A DNA stretch of 64,000 bases from Gigaspora rosea (GCA_003550325.1 QKWP01000674.1:59791-123790); one strand, 5' to 3'. Numbered from the stretch's first letter, positions 22,207-34,781 are shown. Notes: generated by a model not told the origin, from the letters alone. A program made the numbers and translations.

Positions 22207-23107
22207 CTGCTTCTTATCGATTAGTTGGGTATATTATTTGTAGCCTTGGTATACTATCTTGAATAGGAGATTTCAGGCGTAGTTGTGTATCATTATATAG
22301 ATAAATCCAAGGAATTAGAAAAACAAAACCTATTTGGCAAGTTCCAAATAAGGAGGTAGTTAAGATCTTTGACAGTGCTACCAAATCTGGAGTATCAGAA
22401 ACTGGAACTAGAGAACTAAATGACAAGGCCTCGAAAGAGAGGGTCCACCAACCTGGCTGCTAGAATCGCACTAAAGAAAAAAGATCTATGCTCTGGAATA
22501 GATACCAGGGGAAGAAAAATTATATAGCACCTAATATTAGGTAAATTGACCCTTCTAGACCAACTGGATTGGAAGTTTGGAATGTACTAGGAAAGAACTA
22601 GTAGAAAAGTAATAGTAGGTACTGGGTTGGAATAAACCTTACAAGACAAAAGTAGGTATCAATAGTGGTTACAGGGTATTTTCTAACTGCAAATATAAGC
22701 CTCAGTAAATGCACAAGTTACTAAAGTATAGTAATACCTGTGTGGGACAGAAACTGCTCTACCAAGTCTCTTGTGAGAATAAACTAGTCCTAAGAAGATA
22801 CTATTAGTATCCAGAACTAACCCCAACTGATTAATGTATCAGAGATCTGTACTAGTAATACAAGTAGAATTGGTAAGAGGGACTAGAACCAGAATATTTG
22901 AAAAGGCAACCCCACTAGTTGGGTTGCAGATATAGCAGCTAGTGTAGAATCTTTGAGCAGACTACTTAAATTAGACAACCAAAAGTTGTACATGTGACTA
23001 GTTGTATCCTCATCCATGTAACAAATATTAGATGCCCGTAGAGGTTTCTTTGATCCACATGCTTAAATAAAGATTTATCATCTATAGCAGGACTTTAATA
23101 TAAAAAA

Positions 23108-25308
23108 AAATAATGTAGTAATGATTTATAAAAGAAAGAGTTCATAAGTTTGAAAATCAAATCTACCTGCCTATACCAAAATGGAAGAACAACTAAAACT
23201 ATAAGAAGGAACATAAGAAAAGAAAGTACTGAATAGCACAGAATGACCTACTAGAATTCAGATTGAAGCTAAAACCAAAAACACTACTGGTAGTCAGAGT
23301 GCCAAATTACAGAGTACCAAAGAAATAAACAGAGTATGGAGTAAATAGTATAAACAATTAGGATGATCTGGCTAGTGGGTTATATAAATTAGAGTACTGC
23401 AGACTTAATACAAGGGTTTTACTCTGTGAGACAAGTGACCTAGAACATTGATTGATAGACTTAACAAAAATATAGAGTATCTACTAGCACAGTGATGAAT
23501 TAAGAAACCATATACTATTTTATAAATTCTATTGATAGATGACTCTGGCCTTAAGAAAAAGCTTCAAAGTATCTAAAAACCTTTAGAATAGTAGAAGCAA
23601 AAAATTTTTAAGCAATTTTACTTTATTAATTTTCAAAATTGTTCAAAATTGTTTAAATTACTATCTAAAGCTATTTTATGATAATATTGCTCTAGAGTGC
23701 TAAAGCAAATTAGAAATATTGTAGTATATAAAGTGGGCTATATAACCAATAGCAAAGTCTAAAAACCAAATAAATAAAAACAAACCAAAAGCTATAAGGA
23801 AAAACAGGAATTGTTAAATAGTAGTATAAGTGTTGTATATAGTATAATTGTGTTTTTTTTTATTTAAGCTGCTAAAATTTAGTATATAACTAAAAATATA
23901 ATAAAATAGAGATTAGCAAAAAAGTTTTTATTTTTAAACAGAATTTATAATTTATTACTATAATAATATATTACTATTTCTAATTAATAATTAGAATACA
24001 AAATTAAATATAATATAAAATAAAACAATTATAATTTGTTTAAAATTGAATATAATGTAAAGAGTAATTTATTTATCACATCATATAATGTGCTTTATAT
24101 ATTGCTCTTCTAATCAAATTTCAAAATCAGGGATAATGTTACATGATCAAAAAATTTAAAGCAAATATTCTTTTGTCAAAATAATTTATAACTTAAAATT
24201 GAGTATATTAAACTACTTTTTAGAAATCTAACAAAAAAAAAATTCCTTGCAAAATTTTACTATAAAACTTTTTTTCAAACTATATATACGATCTTTACCC
24301 CACCCTAACCCTAACTAATAAAAAAATATTATTTTAATTATTTTGATTTCACATTAAATCTGATTTTATATTTGTGACAACATTGCACATACAATATAAA
24401 AATTATTTCTAATATAAAATTTAACTATAAAATTATTTTTGTACTTTGACAAAAAAAATTTTTTATAAAATTTTAAAGTTAAATCTTTTTATTAAAGCAC
24501 TTTATTCTAACTCTAATCTAACTTTATCTAATACTAAATTAATAAATTAATTTAGTATTTTGATTTTATATTATATTAAATCTTATAAGTTATAATATAT
24601 TGTATACAAAAAAGTAAAAATTTCTTTTAAATATTATTAAACCATTTTTAATTAAATATTTTAAATTTTAAAAAGTAAATTATAGATACATTTATAGCTA
24701 GTAATATATGTTATCTATTCAAAGCCTTTTTTGGCCTTGTCTATATTCAAAATATCCAAATATCCAAGATTGTTCAAAGCTTGTCCAAGCTTTGATAATT
24801 AATAAATTTATCTAAAAATATATAATTATATATTTCTTAGATGCTAAACACATTCCAATTCAAATTAAAATAGGTATCTTAATAAAATTTTAAGTAATTT
24901 TGTTTCATTGTTCAAAACTATTCAAATTGTTCAAAATTACTGTTTACAATTGTTTGTATATACTATTAACTATATGAATCTGAATTATAATCTAAAGGTT
25001 TTCTATTTGTGCCAAATTTTTGTTTCAAACTGAGTTCATATTAAAATTACTTAATGCTAATTTGAATTGATTTGCTTTAAGTTGACCTGTATCTGGTTTT
25101 AAACAAACATGCTTAGAATAAAATTTTATATCCAAATACAACAATTTATTTATATATTTTAATAAATTTTTTAAAAATATTTAGATATTTTAAATTTTTT
25201 AATTACTAATCTGGATAAAACAATACAATTTCTGTATTAGAATTTGGGGCAAATTTCTATTATATATAAAATCTGAGTAGAGTCCAATAAAAAGTATAAA
25301 TTAACAAC
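23108..25308. other. AT-rich intergenic region with repeat fragments
   Basis: Holds family C fragments at about 23590-23700 and a longer one at 24710-24960, and a CACCCTAACCCTAAC telomere-like word at 24301. The sequence at 23190-23520 is less AT-rich but yields only short broken frames, possibly a decayed element. No gene recognised. Confidence 0.45.
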
Positions 25309-26570
25309 CAAAGTCAATTAATTAGAAGTTGTAAAACTCATTAAATCACATTTAATAGTAATTAGATCATCAAAATTGGCCTAGCAAATACCAAGATATT
25401 ACTAAAAAATAATTGGCTAACTATGCAAGATTCTATAAACAAAATAGTTAACCAATTGTTATAATAATATCTTAGTGGGTGTGGCGACTTAGGGAAGTTG
25501 GTAATTTGTCACCCCAAGTGGCAGGTCTAGGGTTCAAATCCCACTGATAACGCTTTGGAAAAATAGACCTGTGTTACAGTAACCATTTCCTGTTAATCGG
25601 TTGGGTATATTACCTGTAGTCCTTGGTTACCATCTCGAATGGGAGCTTTTGGGCGAAGTTGTGTCCGGTGACACAGACAAATCCAAGGAACTGGGGAAAT
25701 GGAAACCCATTTGGAAAGTCCTGAGTAAGGAAGTAGCAACGATCTTTGACGGTGCTACCAGAACCGGAATATCAGAAACCGGAGCTAGAGAACTGGACGA
25801 TATGATCTTCGGAGGAGAGGTCCACCAACCTGGCCGCCGGAGTCGTACTAGAGGAAAAGGACCTATGTTCTGGAATTAGGTACCAGAGGAAGAAAAACCA
25901 TAGTAGCACCTAATGCTGGGTAGATCAATCCTTCCAGGCCAACTGGTTTGGAAGTTTGGGGCACCCGGTGATGGACCAGTAGGAAAGTAATGTTGGGTAC
26001 TGGGGTCAGTGTGAACCTTACAAGGGCAGAAGTAGGTAATGGTAGCGGTTAGGTACCCCCTGACTGCAAGTTGCTTGCCTCGATGAGTGCGTAAGTTACC
26101 GAAGTGTAGGTAATATCTGTGTAGGACAGGGACTGCTCTACCAAGTTTACCCGTGAGGATAAATTAGTCCTAAGTGGATATAGGTAGCATCCGGGACTGT
26201 CTTCGACTGACTAATGTATCGGAGGGCTGTGCTGGTGATCACAAGTAGGATTGACATGCGAAGCATTGGACCAGAGGGTTTAAATAGGCAATCCCCTAGT
26301 TGGGTTGTAGGTATGGCAACTAGTGTAGAACCTTCGGGCGGACTACTTAAATTAGACAACCAAAAGTTGTACGTGTGGCTAGTTGTACTCTCATTCAATG
26401 TAACTCAATTGTAGGTGCGCCCAAAGAGGTGCCCTTGATCCACAGGCTTGATTAAATAAACTCTTACCCAAAGCGAGAACTTTAATACAAAAAAAAAAAT
26501 AATAATATCTTAGTATTTACTGGTCCAATTTGAATGATTCAATTACTATAAGACCAAATAATTATATTTG
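25309..26570. mobile_element. Long-arm foldback element, family B, copy 2, split by the SINE-like element
   Basis: TCAAAATTGGCCTAG and CAAGATATTACTAAAAAATA on the left match the arms of copy 1 at 12000-12325. The complementary arm (TTAGTATTTACTGGTCCAATTT) resumes after 26515. The SINE-like element at 25477-26498 sits in the second arm. Confidence 0.65.
25477..26498 (+). mobile_element. tRNA-headed SINE-like element, copy 3, complete with 16-bp TSD
   Basis: Flanked by the perfect 16-base duplication ATAATAATATCTTAGT (25461-25476 and 26499-26514). It begins GGGTGTGGCGACTTAGGG and has an exact Pol III B box in GGGTTCAAATCCCACTG (about 25533). It ends with an A-run of about 11 after TTTAATAC. 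About 1.02 kb long, far longer than most SINEs, and GC-richer than its flanks. The three copies keep the same order of blocks but do not share a stop-free frame. A 92-codon frame at 25601-25879 is present in this copy only and is probably not a gene. Mobilisation by a LINE in trans is inferred. Confidence 0.85.
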
Positions 26571-26727
26571 ATCTTATATATATAAAATAAGATAAATTCT
26601 AAAATTTTTTTAAAAGATGGTATGTAAAAAATAGGTTTTTTTTAAAAAATAATAGTAAAATAAAGTAAATAAAAAATAGTACAGTTGATCCTCCTCAATC
26701 TAGTATGCATGATGGACAAGTTTTGTA

Positions 26728-27941
26728 CAGTTGAACCTTCCAAACTTGATCCTGTCAAAATTGGTAGCCTGTCAAATCTGATAAATAATCAATCTATCAA
26801 GTCCATTACTGCTATATAAATCTTATAATTTATAATAATTTCACATTCGATACTCTCTCAATACTAACAAAAACTTGTCCACCATAACATAGTGGGCATA
26901 ACCAGATTTGATGATCAACACGATATGTTACACAATATGTTCCACATATTGGCATAACGTTTTGCAGTTACAAAAATGGTTTGGTGGCCACGCATACGAA
27001 TTGGTGAAGCTCGATACCAAAAAAAATTGAAAGAATACCTTCAGATCTATAAACTATCAAAGTAATTTGGTAATCCGTGAAGTAAGATGAGAGGTATGTT
27101 TGGACGTTTAAAATTAGTCTATAGGTATAATAAATTAATCAAACTCAACAATTTAAGCCATCTTTTGTTTGTGAAAACTTATTTTTTGTAATCTTAACTA
27201 ATAAAGAAACCTGTCTATAATATAGGCTAATAATATGAAGCTGAGCGCCATAAGGATAATAGATTTCATGAGAAGAGTTGAAGAAAAATACTGTAGCATA
27301 CTTAAACTTTGTAATGATTGTTAAATAGAATTAATTAGTTTGATATTAGAACGAACATTATAAGTTATTTTTGGCATTTTTTTTATTGTTTATTACAGTA
27401 TTAGCATTATAGGATAGGTTTAATCATTTATTTTTTGTATTTTTTATTTTTTGTTTCTTTTCTTTCTTTGATTTGTAATATATTGAAGTTTTTTAATAAA
27501 ATTTTAGTTTATTGGAGTTTTTCTGATTTTGTTTGGTTTTGTTTGTGATAAGATTATAATTTTAGGTTTAAATTATCGAGATTTTATGGCAAAGACTTCT
27601 GCCAGTATTAACTTGATTATAGATATAATTATTTTCTACATATTAATTTTTTTTTATTCGTGTTTCGATATTTTTATTAATCTTCGATCAACCAATAAAA
27701 TTTTTATAATATCACGAGATGATCTACAAAAATTGGCCAATCAATATGAATGCCCGCTATGTTGTCCACCATGTATATCGGATTGGGGAGGTTCAACTTT
27801 ATTAGTATTGAGAGGTTATCAGATTTGAAATCATTATAAATTATTAGATTTATATAGCAGTAATGGACTTGGTAGATTGATTATTTATCAGATTTGACAG
27901 GTTATTAGTTTTGACAGGATTGGTTTTGGAAGGTTCAACTA
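26728..27941. mobile_element. pogo/Tc1-like element with about 190-bp TIRs, no intact transposase
   Basis: CAGTTGAACCTTCCAAA at the left (preceded by TA at 26726-26727) and the complement TAGTTGAACCTTCCAAA at the right (followed by TA at 27942-27943) open inverted arms that stay alignable for about 190 bases, including GTCCATTACTGCTATATAAA. The 850-bp centre has only chance-like frames. A further inverted pair, 26681-26725 against about 27750-27795, crosses these arms, which suggests a second partly overlapping copy. Confidence 0.7.
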
Positions 27942-28045
27942 TAGTAGGATTTTGAAATAAATTTTTAAAATTTTTTAGTTAGTATAATATAATTAAGATC
28001 AATTATTATACTATTACAAAAGTATTGTATGTATATAATCATTAA

Positions 28046-28604
28046 TTAAGGGTAGGGTGAATATAATTTATTTTTTATATAATATATATGGTATACAGTC
28101 AACCCCCTATACAATCATCTCCCCTACAATCACATCATAATAATATTACAAAAAACAATTTACTTTTAAATATATAAAAAATATCTCTATAAAGCACAAC
28201 ATCTTTATAAGCACTTTTTTGAAAAAAGTACATATGTAACCAAATCGGTGATTGTAAGAGAGTTGAATGTATTAGAATTTTATATAGTAAAAAACAAGTG
28301 CTTCTGATAAATTTTTTTAAGATTTTAACCAATTTGTATAAAATTTATATAATAGGTAGTTTTAAATAGTTTGTTTATAATAATGAAGTTGCGCAATATC
28401 CATTGCTTTAAAAAAAAATCAACTTTACATATAATTAAATTTTTGTAGAATGCTATATAATTTTTGTAGATTGTACAAAGAATTGATTGGTCAGATTATA
28501 TAATGTTTACATGTAAATCATATGATATCATATAAATTGGTTATACAAAGTTGATCTACAATTGATTTTATATGAAATTGGAAATTTGTACGCCCTACTC
28601 TTAA
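28046..28604. mobile_element. TIR element family D, copy 2, with nested pogo-like MITE
   Basis: Ends TTAAGGGTAGGGTG and CGCCCTACTCTTAA are inverted copies. The interior from 28264 is colinear with 20800-21160. A pogo-like MITE (28096-28269) has inserted near its left end. Confidence 0.7.
28096..28269. mobile_element. pogo-like MITE, 174 bp, TA target
   Basis: Left end CAGTCAACCCCCTATACAAT and right end complement CATTCAACTCTCTTACAATC, with TA on both sides (28094-28095 and 28270-28271). No open frame. Confidence 0.75.
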
Positions 28605-28995
28605 ATAGTAGTACAGTAGTAGTACCCATATTGTATATCTTTAGAATAATTTTTGGTAAGAATAAGCAGTATATATCAGTACAATAGATGCATATCAGAT
28701 TTATTTAACTTTTCTTTTAATAATGCTTTAGATTGTATTTTATATTGTTTAAATTAAAAATAAAAAATTAAATAAACTGTTTTTTATTAAAACTATATAA
28801 AATTATTGAATTATATATATGATTCTAGCTATTATTAAAAGTGATTCTTAATATAGCAAATATTATAATACAATAAAAGACAAAATATATAAAATATGAT
28901 ATCTAATATGTACTTTTTGATCTAGCTATTTTAAGAATAAAAAAAGAGTAAAAAGATTCTAAGACTAGAATGTGACAAAAATAAATCATTAAAAT

Positions 28996-30383
28996 TAGTG
29001 GTCGTACCCTAGGGTACAATAACCGGTTAACTGTTAGGCTATCCGGATACCCGAATTATAAAACTGATAAACAGATAAATTATTGAGGTATCCGGTTAAC
29101 TTAAGATATAATATAGGATAATATAGGGTAAAATACAATTATAATAAAAATTTTAATTTGCGTATTATTTATATACTAGCATCACTCGGTGTAAAACTTG
29201 TCTACATCATAAATTTAATGTATTTTAAATAAGAACATGATTTTAATATTTCGTTTGTTTATTATATTTATTTAATAGGTGATATAAATCAATTACACTT
29301 TAAACTTATACTGGCTTTCAGTTTTTTGTGAGTATAATAATAATTATTATATTATATATATGAATACAGTAAGTACTTACTTTATGTTTTTATTACATAA
29401 TTTACACAGTACAGAATACTATTATTGTTCCATTCTGAATTGACGAGTGTTCTTTCTGATTTTCATCTTGTATGCAGATCATGTAATAAATTACAGATAA
29501 TAATTACTTATTGTTCCACATCATTTCTGAATTGACATGTGTTCTTTCTCGATTTTCATCTTGTATGCAGATCATCTGAATTGACACGTGTTCTTTCTCG
29601 ATTTTCATCTTGTATGCATCGACTTTCATCTTGTATGCATCATATAATTACTGATAATAATTACTTATTGTTCCACATCATTTCTGAATTTAATTCTGAT
29701 TGAACATGCGTTCTTTCTCGATTTCAACGATTGTGAAATGCACAGCAATGAAATAAATTACTGATAATAATTACTTATTAATAATTACATTGATTTTTTT
29801 CATTAATATATATAAAGATTATTCTTTTATTGTTTCGTCATTATTTTTTTGTATTGGCGTAACAGAAGAACTTCTCATGCCTAAACAAAATAGGAATAAC
29901 TTGGTATGCAAGTTTTTTATGTCGAAAAGATAAATTTATGTTTGTTTAAAAAAAATTTAGTAATTATCTTCTAGACATGACACCCGACCAGATTCCTGCC
30001 GTTGCCGAAAAACAAATGTGGATGTGTTCTACGCAGGGAATGTAAAAATTATTAATACATTGTTAAATATATATGAATATTAGAACTATTCATTTAATGT
30101 ATGAAAAGTTAGCATTTAATATTTAGACGAGCATATAGTGATTCATTTTTATTCGTTTTGATTTATTTATTTATTTATTTTTCTAATTTTTTTTACTTTA
30201 TTATTATAGAGTTACTTTATTTGATTTATGCATTAATACTGTATATATAAATCAACAATCATATAACTATCTTATCCGGATATAAGCGTTATCCTTATAT
30301 TTGAATAGGATATAAAACCGGTTATTAAATTTTGTTAAAGGTTACAACCTTTCGGATAAAAAGTTATCCGAGTACGAGCACTA
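28996..30383. mobile_element. hAT-like non-autonomous element, 1388 bp, 8-bp TSD
   Basis: Ends TAGTGGTCGTAC and GTACGAGCACTA (one mismatch), flanked by ATTAAAAT at 28988-28995 and 30384-30391. Sub-terminal CCGGTTAAC and TATCCGGATA motifs repeat near both ends (ATCCGGATACC on the left, TTATCCGGATATAAG on the right), like transposase binding sites. The interior has an imperfect tandem repeat at 29430-29760 and a GC-richer segment at 29976-30046, but no transposase frame. Confidence 0.85.
29430..29760. repeat. Imperfect tandem repeats inside the hAT-like element
   Basis: The block TGTTCTTTCTCGATTTTCAT plus CTTGTATGCA recurs four to five times with variable spacing, alternating with GATAATAATTACTTATTGTT. 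Unit lengths of about 55 and 110 bases are mixed. Confidence 0.75.
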
Positions 30384-30391
30384 ATTAAAAT

Positions 30392-31809
30392 AACTATTAT
30401 TACTGGGAATTACTTTAATGAACCCTAATAGTAGAAAGCATTTGACTTGGTCCAGGTAATTAGAATTAATTAAAGCTAAAAAATATATTATGACACTATT
30501 TAAAGTTTTAGTTTATATAATTTTATATTATTAACTTATCAAAGGAATTTAAGAATTGAACGTTTAATAAAGAAATTGCATGTGAAATATCAGATCATAG
30601 AATTAATAAAATTAAAAAATCTAGTTTAATCTATAAATTCTAATTAATTAATTATATGCTACACTTTATAAAATAAAATTTTATTTAACCTGGTTAAAAA
30701 ACAAAAAAAAATTTTGTATAGTCCAATCTGGTATGTAAAGGTTTAAATAAGCTTTAAATATTTACATGTAGTATGTATAAAAGTTGGTATAAATTCTAAA
30801 AATTTTTGGTATAAACTTTTTCAAATCTTATAATTTTATTTCCCCACATTACATATAATTATCTGGGGTTCTACCATCATTAGATACATTCAATGAGCTT
30901 TACAATGTGGAAGATCGCTGATAAAGCGTATAAAATGATCGACATTTATAATAAATCACGGCGGAATTTAATAGTAAATTTCTATAGTGTGCGAATGGGG
31001 CTTTTCTACATATAAAAGTATTTTTTTTACTAAGCAAAGCATTTATAATTTCTAATTAAACTTTGCAGAACCAACTTTTCTGATTCTAATGATAGTTAAA
31101 TCATTAAAATCGCGTTAGTATATGACGCGATATGAGTATTTATTGATTGTTTACTATAGGGTTTTTTATTATGATCGGCATTCCACTTCCATATAAGGCA
31201 GTTAGTAAAACTGCACCGATTTTTACTATGAAATTTTGACCCTTTAACTGCGGATTACCACTTAATCAATTAACTTTGGTTGTTAACTTAATAAAAAACT
31301 TACTTATCATTGGACTCGCTCAGATTCCAGTATATAATAAAAATTTATATTGTCCCAATATAGTAATTCTGCTGACCTTATTCGCATTTGATCATTACAC
31401 AGAATCGGATAATCAGAGTACAGTATTGCTCCAGATTTATCCCTAATTATAATCTATACTTATAAATTTCTGATTTATGTCAATTTATTTAATTGATCCT
31501 ACTAAGTTTCTTATTAAAAATAATTTAACTGGTGTGTATAATATTTTGATTTAAAGCTTGATCTGTTATAAGTTTCATACGGACATTCAACGGATAGTGG
31601 TCCCAGGTCCTATCTTGATTCTTTTTATAAAATTTACGTACCAAAAAATGATTTTATTAAATTTTAGCTTTATCTGAAATTAAAATTGTAGGGTGCTAGC
31701 GGCATCCTATTTACACTTGTATTGCATAATAAAAATATTATACTATAAAGTTATACTAATTATTGTATAATATAAACAAAAAGAAAATTCTTATACTTTG
31801 AGAAAGAAT
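30392..31809. other. Intergenic region downstream of the P450 gene
   Basis: AT-rich. It should include the 3' untranslated region of the minus-strand P450 gene, whose stop is at 31810. No further gene or clear repeat recognised. Confidence 0.45.
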
Positions 31810-33693
31810 TTAATAACCAATTTTTGAAACTAATAAATCAATTCCAGGGATAGGTTTAGTTAAATCAATGTATTTTTTTGTAAAAGTAAAACCTTCAACT
31901 AATCTGAACTTAAAATTTCTAATAATTACAGATAAAATTGATTTAAATTCTAATTGGGCCATTTTCATTCCTAAACAATTTGTTGCTCCTGCACCAAAAG
32001 GTAAAAAATTATTATTTGATACTTTCGATTTTATTTCTGGATCAAGCCACCGAGATGGGTTAAAATATTCGGCATCATCACCCCAAACTAAAGGATCACG
32101 ATGAATTGTATAGATAGGAATCACCAAAGGAGTTTTCTAAAAGAAAATTTTAGAGTTTAAAATATCATAATATTGTCAAATAAATGATACTATCGGCTAT
32201 GGAAGGTACCTTTGGAATGACGTAACCATTCATAATCTCATCTTTTAAATTATAACGTCGAATTATAGCGACTTTCAGTCATAAATAAATATACAGTAGA
32301 ATAAATTAGGAATTAATAAAATAGAAATGAAAGATTAAGAAATATTGAATTATACCAGGTGGTGTGATTCTCAAAGTTTCTTTTAAGACACATTCTAAAT
32401 ATTTCAAATGTTCAATTTCTTCATATGTTGGAAAATGATTACAATCAGTAAGCACATCAAGTAATTCTTTACGAAGGCGATCCTGAATGCCAGGATTTTT
32501 TGCTAAAAAGTACAGTGCCCAAGATAGTGCAGTGCTAGTGGTTTCATGCCCAGCAACGAGGAATGTCATAACCTTGAGAATTTAATAAATTTATAATTTA
32601 AAATAAAATATATACTTAAAATTACTATATATATAAATTTTTACCTGACCAATTAATTCATCATGCGTTAATTGTTCATCAACAGGCAATTTTTCATTTG
32701 ATTTTACCAATAAAGACAATAAATCTTTTCCTTGAACAGGATTAATTTTTTGTTCAGCAACTAGTCTTTCGGAAGTATTTTTGACAATTTTAATAGATTC
32801 AACATATTGATTCCTATAAGGGTTTGGAAAGTATCCTATAAATGGAAAATGATCGACAAAAGCCAAGAATAAAATTGGAGGATTAGCACTAATTATTGAA
32901 TGATATGCTTGAACTAATTTAGATTCTGAAGTAGTAGAATTGAATTCGTAATTAAATCCTATTAAAATTTTGTAGTTATTATTACGATTATCATTAGAAA
33001 ATTAATTGATAAAAAACAAACATTTTAGAATGAATACAGGTTCAATGCATACCAACAAGGCCAATAACATCTAAAGTTACCTTTGAAATTAATGTAGTAA
33101 TGGTAATTCTTTCCTCTTCTTTATTACCAATTTGTTTCATCCAGATATCTTTCAATTTATGGCCTGCTTGAACAAATATTGGAAACATTTCCTTAAAATT
33201 AAGAAAGTCAAAATATCAAAATATAAATAAAAGGATTAATTTGTTTAATATTGATGATCGTAAAAAATACCTTGATATTGGCAAAAGCAAATGAAGGAAT
33301 CATCATTTTTCTTTGTCGTTTATGGGAATCCCCTTCAGCAAGTATAATACCTTCACCTACAATTTCCTTTATCACTTTTTTCATGAAGAATAACCTTGGA
33401 TAATCATATGTATGATTTATCAATACTTGCTGGATAAGTTTTGGATCGGAAATCAATATATTAGGTTCGTTTAATAAGCCATGAAACCGAACTATTCCAC
33501 CATATTGTCTTGCCAAGTGAGTAAAAGCTTCATTTAGATCATTTCTTAACAAAGAAGCATAATGTCCAAGAATAAAATTATAAATAGGTGGGCCAGGAAT
33601 TTTACGTAATGATGATAAATATAATGGATAGATATAACATTTATACAACAAATAGCCAACAAACGTAACAAATGCAACTAAGTAATAATTCAT
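31810..33693 (-). CDS. Cytochrome P450 monooxygenase, six exons
   Basis: Haem-thiolate monooxygenase, about 493 residues, normal for a microsomal P450. Exons (minus strand): 33693-33271, 33191-33053, 32958-32645, 32572-32356, 32271-32210 and 32136-31810. Each intron is GT..AG and phases match. Domains: an N-terminal membrane anchor (residues about 5-27), a proline hinge KIPGPP (about 31-36), a C-helix segment HKRQRKMM, the I-helix AGHETT oxygen-activation motif (about 299-304), the K-helix ETLR (ExxR, about 357-360), the meander FNPSRW (about 410-415), and the cysteine loop FGAGATNCLG with the haem-ligating Cys at about 439. In the usual FxxGxRxCxG the Arg is Thr here. The start is the only Met before the anchor. 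Substrate cannot be read from sequence. It needs a cytochrome P450 reductase at the ER. A terminal oxidative step on lipids or xenobiotics is only a guess. Confidence 0.92.
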
Positions 33694-34177
33694 TTTAAAG
33701 TATGAGATAAGTGAATATAATAATTTGATTTATACAGGAATCTCTCATCAATTTATATTAGACCTTACGTTAATCCTCATATGAAAATTTAGAGCAAATA
33801 TTTTGTCGAGATTTACAATATGTATGTATCAGTGAGTTGTCGCTCTATTCCCATAGTTCTTCTTGTCCGACATTACGTAGGGTTAGGGTTAGCATTTTAT
33901 TAATTGTGAGTATATATTTTTTGCAAATTGTCACCCTGTGTGATGTCAATTAGGGGAATAACTTTCGGGGTATCGTACCAGTGTTGTTAGATTTGCAGAA
34001 TCATTTTCCATTTTGAAATGTCTTGTCAAAATCATTTGATCATTTAAATATTAAATTTCATGTGTAAAAGTCATTTCGGGTTATTTGAACGCATTCATGA
34101 CTGGTTCAAGGACTGCCAATCTTTTATAAGATCGCATTAAACCACAGTCCAGGATCGAATAGGGTTAGATTGGGTTG
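33694..34177. other. Upstream region of the P450 gene
   Basis: Should contain the minus-strand P450 promoter. A TAGGGTTAGGGTTAG string lies at about 33878. No unambiguous TATA box was chosen. Confidence 0.4.
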
Positions 34178-34181
34178 GGAT

Positions 34182-34777
34182 TGTAACTATTAATGTGGGA
34201 GAGCGTATACGTTTTACCAATTTAACTCTAATAGTTACTAGGAGATAGGTTTCTGATTTACTCGAATAAAGGTCTCTTCAGCACTACACTAGCTTACTTC
34301 CTTTATTTTTCTTTAAGTAAAATCGAAGGAAACTTCTCTACTTGTATTCTATTGTATTGTATTTAGTGTTGGATTCTATTGTATTGGATCGTGGTCGATT
34401 CTTTATTGAAGTCAAATTCATTCGTTTATATACATTTGAATTTAATATACAACACGTTGATGTGTTGTCTGGCACGTTAACGTGTTGTTTAACACGCTAC
34501 GTGACGGTACAACTAAGCCTAGCACGTTGACGTGCTATTGAGAATGTTTATAATCCGCGCCCCTTAACACGCATACGTGCTAACACGTTAACGTGTTATG
34601 AAGATTTTACAAAAAGGAGTGATTATCAAGTTTACACGAATTTTGACTAACATTTAATGAATTATACAAAAATAGAAATGATGTTATCTATACTAAAATA
34701 AAGAGAAGATCTATCTACAAATGGGATAAACTAATCGGAAAATTCAAATCTCTAATGCAAAATTTCGAATTGTGACA
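34182..34777. mobile_element. LTR-like element, copy 1 (596 bp), 4-bp TSD GGAT
   Basis: Starts TGTAACTATTA and ends TTGTGACA, flanked by GGAT at 34178-34181 and 34778-34781. The central part repeats ACGTGTT/AACACGT words (TTGACGTGCT, TTAACGTGTT) and is palindromic. The related copy at 35342-36732 shares both ends. The TG..CA termini and 4-bp duplication match the other solo LTRs in this window. Confidence 0.75.
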
Positions 34778-34781
34778 GGAT

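Larger units (their letters stand above)
21499..23107 (+). mobile_element. tRNA-headed SINE-like element, copy 2, interrupted by a solo LTR
   Basis: GGGTGTGGCGACTTAG start and GGGTTCAAATCCCACTGG B box as in the other copies, and an A-tail at about 23100-23110. A direct repeat ATAATGTAGTA(C/A)TGA at 21481-21495 and just after the tail (about 23110) is the TSD, with one mismatch. A 600-bp LTR at 21607-22206 splits the body. Without it the element is about 1.0 kb, the same as copy 3. Confidence 0.8.

Noticed and set aside
25601-25879. 92-codon frame inside the SINE-like copy 3
   Set aside because: Homologous regions of the two other copies are broken by stops and indels, so the frame is probably chance in a GC-richer element.
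29430-29760. CRISPR-like array
   Set aside because: Eukaryotic context, irregular spacing and repeats that merge into each other. It is an imperfect tandem repeat inside a hAT-like element.
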